From NCBI GenBank assembly GCA_014360055.1, contig JACIYH010000025.1, positions 1-32,344 on the forward strand: DNA of 32,344 nucleotides, written 5' to 3'. Positions 23,916 through 31,185 of the stretch are shown here, piece by piece. The notes beneath the pieces are model-generated. The model was given only the letters and a program-made list of their open reading frames with translations, was not told where the DNA came from and made no database searches. Both the position numbers and the translations under genes were made by a program. How positions within the stretch are numbered: the first letter of the stretch is position 1; each line of letters begins with the position of its first letter. Source of the stretch: Bacillota bacterium (GTDB lineage Bacteria > Bacillota > Sulfobacillia > JACIYH01).

Positions 23916-24797
23916 TCACCCCTTCTCGCTCTCCCTCCAGATCGCCTCCACCACCCGGCCCAGGACCGCCCCGGCGGTCACGGGCGCCTTTATCCCGGGG
24001 AGACCGGGGGCCAGGGTGGCACGCAGTCCCAGGGCCGCGGCACAGGCGAAGTCCGTACCTCCGGGTGCGGAGGCCAGGTCGATGATCAGGCAGCGGGGCG
24101 GTACCCGCCGGAGCACTCCGGCGTGGAGCACGGGAGCAGGCACGGTGTTGAAGATGACATCGGCGCCCGCCGCCGCCTCTTCCAGTCCCTCGAGCGGCAC
24201 CGCCCGGCATCCCATCTCCTCGGCCCGCGCCAGGTGGGAGGACCGCCGGGCCACCACCGTCACCCGCGCCCCCATGGCACCCAGGAGACGGGCCAGGGTG
24301 GTCCCGGTGCGGCCCAGGCCCAGTATCAGGCAGGACGACCCGTGCAGGGTGATGTCCAGTTCCTTGAGGGCCATGAATACGGCCCCCTCGGCGGTGGGCA
24401 CCGAGTTCCAGATGGCAAAGTCGTCCCGGTCCCGGTACTCCACCAGGGAGGCCCCCTGCGCCGCCACCCGATCCCGCAGGGTGGTATCGGCCACCCCGAT
24501 CAGGAAGAGGGCGCCCGCCGCCAGGGAGGCCCAGTCCATCTCATCCAGTTCCAGAGGTCCGGCCTCGCTCCAGAGGCGACCGGCCCCGTCCGTGCCCCGC
24601 ACGGGACCCACTATCAGGCGCGCCCCCGCCAGTGCCTCCTGGGCCCGGCTCACCGCCTGCACCCCGTCCGACAACCGGGCGGCGGGCTGGCCCCAAACCC
24701 GCACCCGCGCGCCCCGCCCGGCCAGGTAGCGGGCTGCCTCCGCCTCCCGGCGGTCACCACCCAGTACCGCAAGCTGTACTCCCCGCACCGCCCTCAT
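23916..24797 (-). CDS. dpaA: dipicolinate synthase subunit A
   Basis: NAD(P)-dependent subunit (SpoVFA) that oxidises the dihydrodipicolinate-pathway intermediate to dipicolinic acid, the calcium-chelating compound of spore cores. A 293-residue protein: LAVLGGDRREAEAARYL at the N-terminus, NSVPTAEGA (131-139), and a nucleotide-binding loop LGLGRTGTTLARLL (160-173), then IDLASAPGGTDF. First gene of the dpaA-dpaB-asd-dapG-dapA operon. The ATG has only a weak AAGGG before it. A sigma-K-like promoter lies 30 bases upstream, in line with mother-cell expression known from Bacillus. Confidence 0.95.
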   Translation of the reverse strand: MRAVRGVQLAVLGGDRREAEAARYLAGRGARVRVWGQPAARLSDGVQAVSRAQEALAGARLIVGPVRGTDGAGRLWSEAGPLELDEMDWASLAAGALFLIGVADTTLRDRVAAQGASLVEYRDRDDFAIWNSVPTAEGAVFMALKELDITLHGSSCLILGLGRTGTTLARLLGAMGARVTVVARRSSHLARAEEMGCRAVPLEGLEEAAAGADVIFNTVPAPVLHAGVLRRVPPRCLIIDLASAPGGTDFACAAALGLRATLAPGLPGIKAPVTAGAVLGRVVEAIWRESEKG

Positions 24798-24822
24798 CCC
24801 TTGCTGGGGACGGATATACTCA

Positions 24823-25593
24823 CTACAGGTTATGTGACTCCACCGCCCCGGGTGACCTACGGGCCCGGTGCCAGCGTAGCCATGCCAGGGCCAGGCTGCC
24901 CAGCACCGCTGCCAGGGCGGCGGGCTGGGTCACGGTCACCCATCCCCACAGGTGGGGGACATCCCGCCAGAACTCCACCGCGAAACGGATGGCCGAGTAG
25001 CCGGCCACGTAGAACAGGAAGAGTTGACCTGGCAGGCGGGCCAGGCGCGGGGCCAGGTACCACAGCACGGCGAACAGGGCCAGGTCGAGCACCATTTCGT
25101 ACAACTGCGCGGGGTGGCGCAGGCCCGGTGCGAACCGGGTGAGAAACCCCCAGTCCCCTCCCGTGAGGATACCCCAGCAGCACCCCTCCAGGAAGCAACC
25201 CACCCGGGTGATGGCAGTGCCCAGGGCGATGGCAGGGGCCCCACCGTCCAGGAACCGCGCCGTGGGGACGCGCCGCCAGCGGGTGAACCCCCACACTGCC
25301 AGCACTCCCCCGATGAGCCCGCCGTACAGCGACAGCCCCCCCTCGCGGGTGTTGAGCACGCGCCAGGGCTGGCCGCTGTACTGTCCCCATTCCAGGGCGA
25401 CGTACAGCAGGCGGGCACCGAGGATGGCAGCCACCGCGATGTAGAAGGATGACTCCACGTACAGCCAGGAGGGCAGCCCCACCCGGCGGGCATTCAATTC
25501 CCCTGCCAGGATGGCAAGGCCAAAACCCAGGGCAAAGAGAACCCCCCAGGTGTGGATTTCCAGTCCGGCGACGCGAAAGGCTATGGGGTGCAC
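24823..25593 (-). CDS. lgt: prolipoprotein diacylglyceryl transferase
   Basis: Membrane enzyme that adds diacylglycerol from phosphatidylglycerol to the lipobox cysteine of prolipoproteins. A 256-residue protein with about seven membrane segments: IHTWGVLFALGFGLAI, the region GARLLYVALEW, GGLSLYGGLIGGVLAVW, and the Lgt signature ITRVGCFLEGCCWG (128-141) in the double-cysteine form common in clostridia, then RHPAQLYEM. GTG start with GGAGAA about nine bases upstream. It ends 25 bases before dpaA. Confidence 0.94.
   Translation of the reverse strand: MHPIAFRVAGLEIHTWGVLFALGFGLAILAGELNARRVGLPSWLYVESSFYIAVAAILGARLLYVALEWGQYSGQPWRVLNTREGGLSLYGGLIGGVLAVWGFTRWRRVPTARFLDGGAPAIALGTAITRVGCFLEGCCWGILTGGDWGFLTRFAPGLRHPAQLYEMVLDLALFAVLWYLAPRLARLPGQLFLFYVAGYSAIRFAVEFWRDVPHLWGWVTVTQPAALAAVLGSLALAWLRWHRARRSPGAVESHNL
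24827..24854 (-). promoter_or_regulatory. sigma-K-like promoter of the dipicolinate operon
   Basis: On the minus strand CACC (24851-24854) is followed by 16 bases and CATAACCT (24827-24834). The sigma-K consensus is mACm-N16-CATAnnnTA; all consensus positions match except the last. The -35 part lies inside the end of lgt. Dipicolinate synthase genes are sigma-K targets in Bacillus subtilis. Confidence 0.5.
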
Positions 25594-25678
25594 ACCAGTT
25601 CTCCTCTCCCCCTCACCGCATATACCTCCCCATATTCTCCCTCGGGCTGTCCACTCCTGCTCCCACGCACCAAACGAG

Positions 25679-25707
25679 GGGCGGGGGAAGGACTCCCTCC
25701 CCCGCCC
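25679..25707 (-). terminator. terminator-like hairpin after the stress protein gene
   Basis: A perfect 10 base-pair stem (25679-25688 with 25698-25707, GGGCGGGGGA and complement) with a nine-base loop lies about 50 bases after the stress protein stop. On the minus strand CTCGTTTGG follows, a poor T-run. It separates this gene from lgt in the 162-base gap. Confidence 0.5.
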
Positions 25708-25755
25708 GCTCCTCCGGGAGAAAACCCACTCGCCCCCCTGCTCCCTCCGGCCTGC

Positions 25756-26223
25756 TCAGCCCCGGGCCGCGTGGGTCTCCACGTCCTGGGCTCCGTGCCG
25801 GCGCATGATGTCGGCGGCTTCGTTCACCTTGGGGTCGGAACTCTTCACCATGGCCACCAGGTTTCCTTCGCGCACCTTCTGCTCGTAGAAGCGGCCCCGC
25901 TCCTCGGGGATCCCCCAGTCGATGAGCCCGCCTGCCAGGCCCCCCGTGGCCGCCCCCGTCAGGGCTCCCGCGATGGGTCCCGCCGCCAGGATGGGACCCA
26001 CCCCGGGGATGGCCAGAGCCCCGGCTCCGGCCAGCAATCCGGCCAGGCCGCCCAGGGTACCGCCGGTTACCACGCCTTCGGCCACCGTCCCCCCGCCGCC
26101 TCCCTGGCGGTCATCCCTGGCGATCACCGAAACCTCCCGGCCAAAGCCCTTCTGGCGGAGTTCCTCCACCGCCCGGTCCGCATCGCTGCGGTTGCGGAAC
26201 ACCCCGATGACAGTCTTCGCCAA
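25756..26223 (-). CDS. general stress protein 17M-like / glycine-zipper protein
   Basis: A 155-residue protein. The N-terminal half (TVIGVFRNRSDADRAVEELRQKGF, VSVIARDD) looks like the general stress protein 17M/YsnF-type domain, an alpha-beta fold of unknown chemistry. The middle (residues about 60-110) is a run of Gly/Ala/Leu (GGLAGLLAGAGALAIPG, GALTGAATGGLAGG) that may insert in or lie along a membrane. The end FYEQKVREGNLVAMVK and DIMRRHGAQDVE is conserved in relatives. I chose the TTG ending at 26223, with GGGGGT seven bases upstream; the frame continues to 26298 through the tandem repeats. Role in stress is from the family name only. Confidence 0.8.
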   Translation of the reverse strand: MAKTVIGVFRNRSDADRAVEELRQKGFGREVSVIARDDRQGGGGGTVAEGVVTGGTLGGLAGLLAGAGALAIPGVGPILAAGPIAGALTGAATGGLAGGLIDWGIPEERGRFYEQKVREGNLVAMVKSSDPKVNEAADIMRRHGAQDVETHAARG

Positions 26224-26236
26224 AACCCATACCCCC

Positions 26237-26286
26237 TTTCCCGCGCACAAGGCGGGATGTGTTTCCCGCACGTAAGGCGGGTTGTG
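26237..26286 (-). repeat. two tandem 25-base repeats forming twin hairpins before the stress protein gene
   Basis: Units 26237-26261 and 26262-26286 agree at 21 of 25 positions. Each contains CCCGC and GCGGG seven bases apart, able to form a five-pair hairpin, and begins TTTCCCGC with AAGGCGGG in the second half. The four differences fall in the loop or flank and leave both stems intact. They stand immediately upstream of the ribosome binding site. Confidence 0.7.
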
Positions 26287-26386
26287 GTACCGGTTCATCC
26301 GGGCGTTCCCTAGTATGCCGCAGTTGCGGCCCGCAATTTCAGCACCAAACCTGCACCGGCCCGGCCAGGCCGGGGTCTGCGGCGGG

Positions 26387-26420
26387 GCTCAGGTGCGCGG
26401 CCAGCTCAGGCGCGCGGCCG
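26387..26420. repeat. tandem 17-base repeat
   Basis: Two adjacent copies of GCTCAGG(T/C)GCGCGGCC(A/G), 15 of 17 identical, just after the stop of the small membrane protein gene. A GC-rich inverted repeat (CCCGG around 26360-26375) follows. It could be slippage in GC-rich DNA. Confidence 0.5.
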
Positions 26421-26424
26421 GGCG

Positions 26425-26748
26425 CTACGGCTGCCGCCTGCCCCAGGGGAGGAAGAAAGGCTGCACGATGGCGATGATTAGGGCCGCCAGGGCCAGGGGA
26501 TCGAAGGTGAGGCCAAAAACTTGCACGGTCTCCTGCACGGGCAGCCGGAGGAAGGCCGCCAGGCTCACCAGGGCCACGTAGACTCCCCCGGCCACTCCCA
26601 CCAGTTGCTTGACCGCCTCCGCCACCGGTGAGGCCACCGGCTCCACCGCCTGCTGCTCGCGGGCCATGCGGATGTGCCTGACCCGCTGCAGAAGGGAAAC
26701 CAGTACGAGTAGACCCGCTCCCGCCAGTGCCAGGAGATACCAGTCCAT
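26425..26748 (-). CDS. small membrane protein of unknown function
   Basis: A 107-residue protein I do not recognise. Residues 3-20 and about 48-66 are hydrophobic, and a third hydrophobic stretch covers 80-100, so two or three membrane helices are likely, with a basic loop (RVRHIRMAREQQ) after the first. The ATG is preceded by GGGGAG at good spacing, supporting translation. It stands between the Spo0E-like and the stress protein genes, so a link to sporulation or stress is possible but not shown. Confidence 0.75.
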   Translation of the reverse strand: MDWYLLALAGAGLLVLVSLLQRVRHIRMAREQQAVEPVASPVAEAVKQLVGVAGGVYVALVSLAAFLRLPVQETVQVFGLTFDPLALAALIIAIVQPFFLPWGRRQP

Positions 26749-26810
26749 GTCACTCCCCGCACACGTATATGAGAGATGTCAAAATGATATCCCCCGCCCG
26801 GTCCCCACCG

Positions 26811-27011
26811 TTATCCTGGCTTCCTCTTAGCCCTCCGCCGCTTGACCACCTCGACCACCAGGCGATCCAGCCTGGCACTGATTTCTTCGGCGCTCTCGCG
26901 CCCGCCCCCGTCAAGCTCGACTGTGCTTCCTCCCGTGACCCGGTACAGTTCCTGCCGCAACTCCTCTAGCTCACGCAGCAGGCTTTCTTCGCTGCTTTGC
27001 TCCGGTTTCAA
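26811..27011 (-). CDS. Spo0E-like aspartyl-phosphate phosphatase
   Basis: A 66-residue helical hairpin protein. Seen: LLRELEELRQELYRV, a short loop, and ESAEEISARLDRLVVEVVKRRR, which matches the two-helix Spo0E family with the signature SQELD here as SARLD. Spo0E-type proteins dephosphorylate Spo0A~P and delay sporulation. The conserved Asp of the signature is present while the Gln is replaced, so activity is likely but not certain. The TTG ending at 27011 follows GGGGGAGGTAAG; an ATG at 27065 overlaps a TATAAT that looks like the -10 element, so the shorter form is favoured. Its stop is TAA. Two Spo0A boxes lie upstream. Confidence 0.72.
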   Translation of the reverse strand: MKPEQSSEESLLRELEELRQELYRVTGGSTVELDGGGRESAEEISARLDRLVVEVVKRRRAKRKPG

Positions 27012-27063
27012 CTTACCTCCCCCTGCGGATTGGGGACCGGGCGGGGGATCGCTGACCACCCCC

Positions 27064-27069
27064 ATTATA
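27064..27069 (-). promoter_or_regulatory. -10 element of the Spo0E-like gene
   Basis: A perfect TATAAT on the minus strand, 52 bases before the chosen start. No TTGACA-like hexamer stands 16-18 bases upstream, which fits a promoter that needs an activator such as Spo0A bound further upstream. Confidence 0.5.
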
Positions 27070-27100
27070 GCGAGGGAGAGACCCTAGCGCGCAGAAACTT

Positions 27101-27127
27101 TTCGACAGACCGGAACATCCTTCGACA
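27101..27127 (-). promoter_or_regulatory. two Spo0A boxes
   Basis: TGTCGAA, the core of the Spo0A box, occurs on the minus strand at 27101-27107 and again at 27121-27127, in the same direction and 20 bases apart, about two helical turns. They lie some 32-63 bases upstream of the TATAAT. A weaker TGTCGGG is near 27148-27154. Confidence 0.6.
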
Positions 27128-27160
27128 AGAGCGAAAAGCGTCCGCGCCCCGACAGCATCC

Positions 27161-27177
27161 CTCTCGGACCACGAGAG
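27161..27177 (-). other. small hairpin after dut
   Basis: CTCTCG (27161-27166) and CGAGAG (27172-27177) pair around a five-base loop, shortly after the dut stop. There is no T-run; possible weak transcript end of the pnp-nfo-dut unit. Confidence 0.3.
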
Positions 27178-27189
27178 ATTCGGTGTGCT

Positions 27190-27633
27190 CTACACACGCC
27201 CGGTGCTGCCCAGGCCGCCCCGGCGCGGCGGGCCCGGCCGGTCCTCATCCACCAGGGCAAAGGGCAGGAATACCCCCTGGGCGACCCGCTCCCCCCGGCG
27301 GATGGTCACCGCTTCCCGACCCCGGTTGTGCACGGCCAGCAGGATGTGTCCCTCGTTGGCCGGGTTGTCCGCGTAATCCGCGTCGATCACGGCCACCCCG
27401 TTGGCCAGCCCCAGCCCCCGCTCCACCGCCAGGCCCGACCGTATGAACACGGCCAGGAACTCTCCCGGCGGCAGGTAAACCTTCAGGCCCGTGGGTACGA
27501 GCGCCACGCCGCCCGCGGGTACCACCACGTCCTCGGCGGCGGCCAGGTCGTACCCCGCCGACCCCGGCGTGCCGCGGCGGGGCAGGGCCACGCCCCGGTC
27601 CCGGTAGGCCGATACCACCTCGAAACGGCGCAT
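27190..27633 (-). CDS. dut: dUTP diphosphatase
   Basis: Hydrolyses dUTP to dUMP and pyrophosphate, keeping uracil out of DNA. A 147-residue trimeric-type dUTPase with the five motifs: GSAGYDLAA, FIRSGLAVERGLGLANG, VIDADYADNPANEGHILL with the catalytic aspartate, RGERVAQGVF, and the C-terminal GGLGSTG. The third motif carries the insertion NPANEGHI known from the Gram-positive/phage subfamily. The ATG at 27633 begins three bases after the nfo stop and gives the normal start; the open frame upstream belongs to the nfo region. Together with nfo it forms a uracil/abasic-site prevention and repair pair. Confidence 0.92.
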   Translation of the reverse strand: MRRFEVVSAYRDRGVALPRRGTPGSAGYDLAAAEDVVVPAGGVALVPTGLKVYLPPGEFLAVFIRSGLAVERGLGLANGVAVIDADYADNPANEGHILLAVHNRGREAVTIRRGERVAQGVFLPFALVDEDRPGPPRRGGLGSTGRV

Positions 27634-27635
27634 CG

Positions 27636-28490
27636 CTAACCGCCTTCTCGCAACTCGCGCAGGACGCTCAGGTCGGGCCGGTAACCCTCGGGGCCCTTCA
27701 CCGGCGTCTCCAGGATCACCGGACGCCCCTCCAGCTCCGGCTGGGCCAGCAGGAGGGCGAAGGCCTGCCGCCCGAGCCGCCCCAGCCCCAGGTGCTCGTG
27801 CCGGTCGAGATGAGAACCGCAATCGCCCACGGAATCGTTGAAATGCCACACCCTGACCCGGTCGGAACCCACCAGCCGGCGCACCCTGCCCAGGAAGTCA
27901 TCCTGGCCGGAGGGAAGGCGCAGGTCGTACCCGGCCGCGAAGGCGTGGCAGGTGTCCAGGCACAGTCCCAGCCGCCCGCCGTGCCGGGCGGCCGATATGA
28001 CCGCGGCCAGGGCTTCCACGCTCGCCCCCAGTCCCCCGGCGGTGTTCTCCAGCAGGATCGTGACTCCCTCCCCCGCCGTCCCCGCCCGCTCCACGGCCGT
28101 GTCGAGGGCGCGTACGCAGCGCAGCAATCCCTCCTCGGGGGGGAGCCCGCGGGCATGCCCCATGTGCACCACCACCCAGGGGGAACCCAGCAGGGCCGCC
28201 CGCGTGAGGTCTTCCGCCAGCACGCTGACGGCGTACTCCCACTTGCTCTCTTCGGGAGCACCTATGTTCACCAGGTAGGGAGTATGTACGATGAGGGGGT
28301 GGAGGTCGGCCCGGGCCAGCCCCTCCCTCAGCACGGCCACTTCTCCCTCCCCCAGGGGACGGGCCTTACCCCCGCGCGGGCTGCGGGAGAAGATCTGCAC
28401 CGTCTCGCACCCCAGGGAAACGGCGTCGCTAATGAGTTGAGCCCAGCCTCCCCCGATGGAGAGGTGGGCCCCCACGCGCACGGCCACCAC
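27636..28490 (-). CDS. nfo: endonuclease IV (AP endonuclease)
   Basis: Cuts DNA 5' of abasic sites in base excision repair using three zinc ions in a TIM barrel. A 284-residue protein: VGAHLSIGGGW at the N-terminus, VQIFSRSPRG, LIVHTPYLVNIG, VVHMGHARG, TILLENTAGG, LGLCLDTCHAFAAGYDL, WHFNDSVGDCGSHLDRHEH and ILETPV are the family metal-binding motifs in order. GTG start (a second GTG follows at once) with AGGAGGTGA upstream, six bases after pnp. Confidence 0.94.
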   Translation of the reverse strand: MVAVRVGAHLSIGGGWAQLISDAVSLGCETVQIFSRSPRGGKARPLGEGEVAVLREGLARADLHPLIVHTPYLVNIGAPEESKWEYAVSVLAEDLTRAALLGSPWVVVHMGHARGLPPEEGLLRCVRALDTAVERAGTAGEGVTILLENTAGGLGASVEALAAVISAARHGGRLGLCLDTCHAFAAGYDLRLPSGQDDFLGRVRRLVGSDRVRVWHFNDSVGDCGSHLDRHEHLGLGRLGRQAFALLLAQPELEGRPVILETPVKGPEGYRPDLSVLRELREGG

Positions 28491-28496
28491 CGCAGC

Positions 28497-30746
28497 TCAC
28501 CTCCTGCCGGCTCCACCCGGCCCATGCGGGCGCCCACCCGGGCCGTTCGGGTGCCCGCCCGGGCGGCGGTGCCCGGGGGCGTGGCGCTCGGGCGCGCGGC
28601 GCTGGTCTCCCCCCTGCTCCGGGGGCAGGGCCTGGCGCCGCGAGAGGTTGATGCGACCCATGCGGTCGATCTCGGTGAGCTTAACCAGCACCTCGTCCCC
28701 CACGTTGACCACGTCCTCCACCCGGTTCACCCTGCGGTCGGACAGTTCGGAGATGTGCACCAGCCCTTCCTTGCCGGGCAGGATCTCCACGAAAGCGCCG
28801 AAGTTGGTGACCCGGGTGACCTTGCCCCGGTAGATGTGTCCCACCTCCGGCTCGGCGGTCAGGCCGCGGATGATCTCCAGCGCCTTCTCCGCGCCCTCGG
28901 CAGGACCGGCCACGAAGACGCGCCCGTCCGACTCCACGTCGATCTTGGTACCGGTTTCCGCGACGATACGGTTGATGGTCTTGCCGCCCGGACCGATGAC
29001 ATCCCGGATGCGGTCCGGGTGTATGGTGATGCTCAGGATGCGCGGCGCCCAGCGGCTGAGCTGGGGCCGTGGCGCGGGCAAGACCCTGAGCATGTGGTCC
29101 AGGATGTACAGCCGCCCCCGCCGCGCCTGCTCCAGCGCCTGACGGAGGATGTCCACCGTGACCCCCGGGATCTTGATGTCCATCTGGAGGGCGGTGATCC
29201 CTTTGGTGGTCCCCGCCACCTTGAAGTCCATGTCCCCCAGGGCGTCCTCCATGCCCTGGATGTCGCTCAGGATGACCACCCGGTCGCCTTCCTTGATGAG
29301 GCCCATGGCCACCCCGCTCACCGGGGCGGTGATGGGCACCCCGGCGTCCATGAGGGCCAGGGTGCTCCCGCACACGGAGGCCATGGACGTGGAGCCGTTG
29401 GATTCCAGCACCTCGGACACCAGGCGCAGGGTATAGGGGAAGACGTCCTCGGGCGGAATGACCGCCTCCAGTGCCCGTTCCGCCAGGGCGCCGTGGCCGA
29501 TCTCGCGCCGGCCCGGCCCCCGCAGGGGCCTCGTTTCCCCGGTGGAGTAGGGCGGGAAGTTGTAGTGGTGCATGAAGCGCTTCTCTTCTTCCTCGCCGGT
29601 GTCGTCCAGCAACTGGACGTCACCCACGGCACCCAGGGTTGCCACGGTGAGCACCTGGGTCTGTCCCCGGGTGAACAGCCCCGAACCGTGGGCCCGGGGC
29701 AGGAGTCCCACCTGGCACCACACCCGCCTGATCTCATCGGGCCGGCGGCCATCCGGCCGGATGCCCTCCTCGATGATGCGGCGGCGCATCTCCTCCTTGA
29801 GTATCTTCTTCAGGACCATGGCGATGTAGGCTTCTGACTCGGGGAACTCGGCGGCGAAATGCTCGTGCACGCGAGCCTCCGTTTCCGCCTCCGCCCGCTC
29901 GCGCTCGGTCTTGTCCGCGTAGCCCAGCAGTTCCCTCACCAGAGGGGTGGCATATTCCCGGACCCGGCGCTCCAGCTCGGCGTCGGGCAGGAACAGGGGG
30001 AGTTGCCGCTTGGGTTTCCCCACCTCCCGGGCTATGTCGGCGATGAAGCGGCACACCCGCCGGCACTCATCGTGCCCGGCGGCTATGGCCCGCAGCACAT
30101 CCTCTTCCGGCACCTCGCGGGCGCCCGCCTCCACCATGATGACCGCTCCCTCGGTGCCCGCCACCACCAGGCCCAGGGGCGAGGCGGCGTGCTGGTCCAG
30201 GGTGGGGTTCAGCACCACCTGGCCGTCCACCAGGCCCACCTCGCAGCCGCCCACGGGCCCGTTCCACGGTATGTCGGAGATGGAGAGGGCCACCGATGCC
30301 CCCACCAGCCCGCACACCTCGGGGGAGTGATCGTGGTCCACGGAGAGGACGGTCACGATCACCTGCACGTCGTGGCGCAGTCCCTCGGGGAACAGGGGCC
30401 GGATGGGGCGGTCGATGAGCCGGCCGCTCAGGATGGCCCGGGTGCTGGGGCGCCCTTCCCGCCGGTGCCAGCTACCGGGGATGCGCCCCACGGCGTACAG
30501 CCGCTCCTCGTAGTCCACGGTGAGGGGGAGGAAGTCCACGCCTTCCCGCGGCTCCTGCGAGGCGGTGGCGGTAACCAGCACGGCGGTGTCCCCATACCGC
30601 ACCAGGCAGGCGCCCCCCGCCTGGGTCGCCATCTTGCCCACCTCGATGCGCAGGGGACGCCCGGCGAAATCCGTCTCGAAACACCGGAAGGTTTCTGGTT
30701 CCCAAGTAGAGATACCAGGTTCAAGGGCAACTTCGTTCAATACCAT
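28497..30746 (-). CDS. pnp: polyribonucleotide nucleotidyltransferase (PNPase)
   Basis: Phosphorolytic 3'-5' exoribonuclease of mRNA decay. A 749-residue protein: two RNase PH domains (first near residues 20-150 with [22 protein letters not shown]; second about 320-550 with [18 protein letters not shown] and [18 protein letters not shown]), a KH domain with [12 protein letters not shown], and an S1 domain beginning [17 protein letters not shown]. The last 40 residues are a Gly/Pro/His/Arg-rich tail. ATG with GGGAGG close upstream; a TTG two codons later has better spacing. It follows rpsO, as in many bacteria. Confidence 0.96.
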   Translation of the reverse strand: MVLNEVALEPGISTWEPETFRCFETDFAGRPLRIEVGKMATQAGGACLVRYGDTAVLVTATASQEPREGVDFLPLTVDYEERLYAVGRIPGSWHRREGRPSTRAILSGRLIDRPIRPLFPEGLRHDVQVIVTVLSVDHDHSPEVCGLVGASVALSISDIPWNGPVGGCEVGLVDGQVVLNPTLDQHAASPLGLVVAGTEGAVIMVEAGAREVPEEDVLRAIAAGHDECRRVCRFIADIAREVGKPKRQLPLFLPDAELERRVREYATPLVRELLGYADKTERERAEAETEARVHEHFAAEFPESEAYIAMVLKKILKEEMRRRIIEEGIRPDGRRPDEIRRVWCQVGLLPRAHGSGLFTRGQTQVLTVATLGAVGDVQLLDDTGEEEEKRFMHHYNFPPYSTGETRPLRGPGRREIGHGALAERALEAVIPPEDVFPYTLRLVSEVLESNGSTSMASVCGSTLALMDAGVPITAPVSGVAMGLIKEGDRVVILSDIQGMEDALGDMDFKVAGTTKGITALQMDIKIPGVTVDILRQALEQARRGRLYILDHMLRVLPAPRPQLSRWAPRILSITIHPDRIRDVIGPGGKTINRIVAETGTKIDVESDGRVFVAGPAEGAEKALEIIRGLTAEPEVGHIYRGKVTRVTNFGAFVEILPGKEGLVHISELSDRRVNRVEDVVNVGDEVLVKLTEIDRMGRINLSRRQALPPEQGGDQRRAPERHAPGHRRPGGHPNGPGGRPHGPGGAGRR

Positions 30747-30768
30747 TCCTCCCTTCCCCCGGAACGTT

Positions 30769-30830
30769 CCCGGCCCCTACACCGGCCGGGCTCCGGAGGG
30801 ATGCTTAGACGAAGGGCGGGCCTCCCGCCC
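30769..30830 (-). other. two hairpins in the rpsO-pnp spacer
   Basis: Nearer rpsO, GGGCGGG (30814-30820) pairs with CCCGCCC (30824-30830) around three bases. Nearer pnp, CCCGGCC (30769-30775) pairs with GGCCGGG (30784-30790) around eight bases. Neither has a clear T-run. In Escherichia coli the same spacer carries a partial terminator and the RNase III site through which PNPase controls itself; similar use here is inferred. Confidence 0.5.
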
Positions 30831-30836
30831 GCCCCC

Positions 30837-31106
30837 TCAACCCCTGATGCCAAGTCGTTCCACCAGGGCTCGGTAGCGTTCGATGTCGGTGTCCCTCAGG
30901 TACCGCAGCAGGTTACGCCGGTGCCCCACCATCTTGAGCAGTCCCCGGCGGCTGTGGTAGTCGTGCCGGTGCTCCCTCAGGTGTTCGGTGAGTTCCGAGA
31001 TACGCTGGGTGAGCAGGGCGATCTGCACTTCCGGCGACCCCGTGTCCTTGTCGTGCCGGCGGTATTCCGAGATGATGGCCTGCTTCTTGTCCCGCGCCAG
31101 GGTCAC
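30837..31106 (-). CDS. rpsO: 30S ribosomal protein S15
   Basis: An 89-residue S15 that binds 16S rRNA in the platform of the small subunit. The whole length matches the family: [38 protein letters not shown], and [21 protein letters not shown] start with AAGGAGGAG upstream. It has its own promoter in the end of ribF and a structured leader. Confidence 0.97.
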   Translation of the reverse strand: MTLARDKKQAIISEYRRHDKDTGSPEVQIALLTQRISELTEHLREHRHDYHSRRGLLKMVGHRRNLLRYLRDTDIERYRALVERLGIRG

Positions 31107-31185
31107 AGCCTACTCCTCCTTACTTCACAACCCCCGCACCCAGCCGGCCGCCGGAGGTCTCGCACCGCCGCGTGCGGGTTCAACC
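31107..31185 (-). promoter_or_regulatory. structured rpsO leader, candidate S15 autoregulatory RNA
   Basis: CCCGCAC (minus strand, 31172-31178) pairs with GTGCGGG (31133-31139). Inside this outer stem two small hairpins fit: GGCGG with CCTCC around seven bases, and CCGG-CGG-CCGG. That gives a three-way junction shortly before the ribosome binding site. S15 controls its own translation through such leaders in several bacteria; drawn by eye, without energy calculation. Confidence 0.4.

Noticed and set aside
26777-26782. Perfect TTGACA on the minus strand before the small membrane protein gene
   Set aside because: No -10-like hexamer 16-18 bases downstream; the sequence there is the ribosome binding site GGGGAG.
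27792-29837. 681-residue plus-strand open frame opposite nfo and pnp
   Set aside because: Same type of antisense shadow; no protein family pattern.
30761-30770. GGAACGTTCC palindrome before pnp
   Set aside because: Ten bases only, overlaps the spacer hairpin and the ribosome binding region; no known operator pattern.
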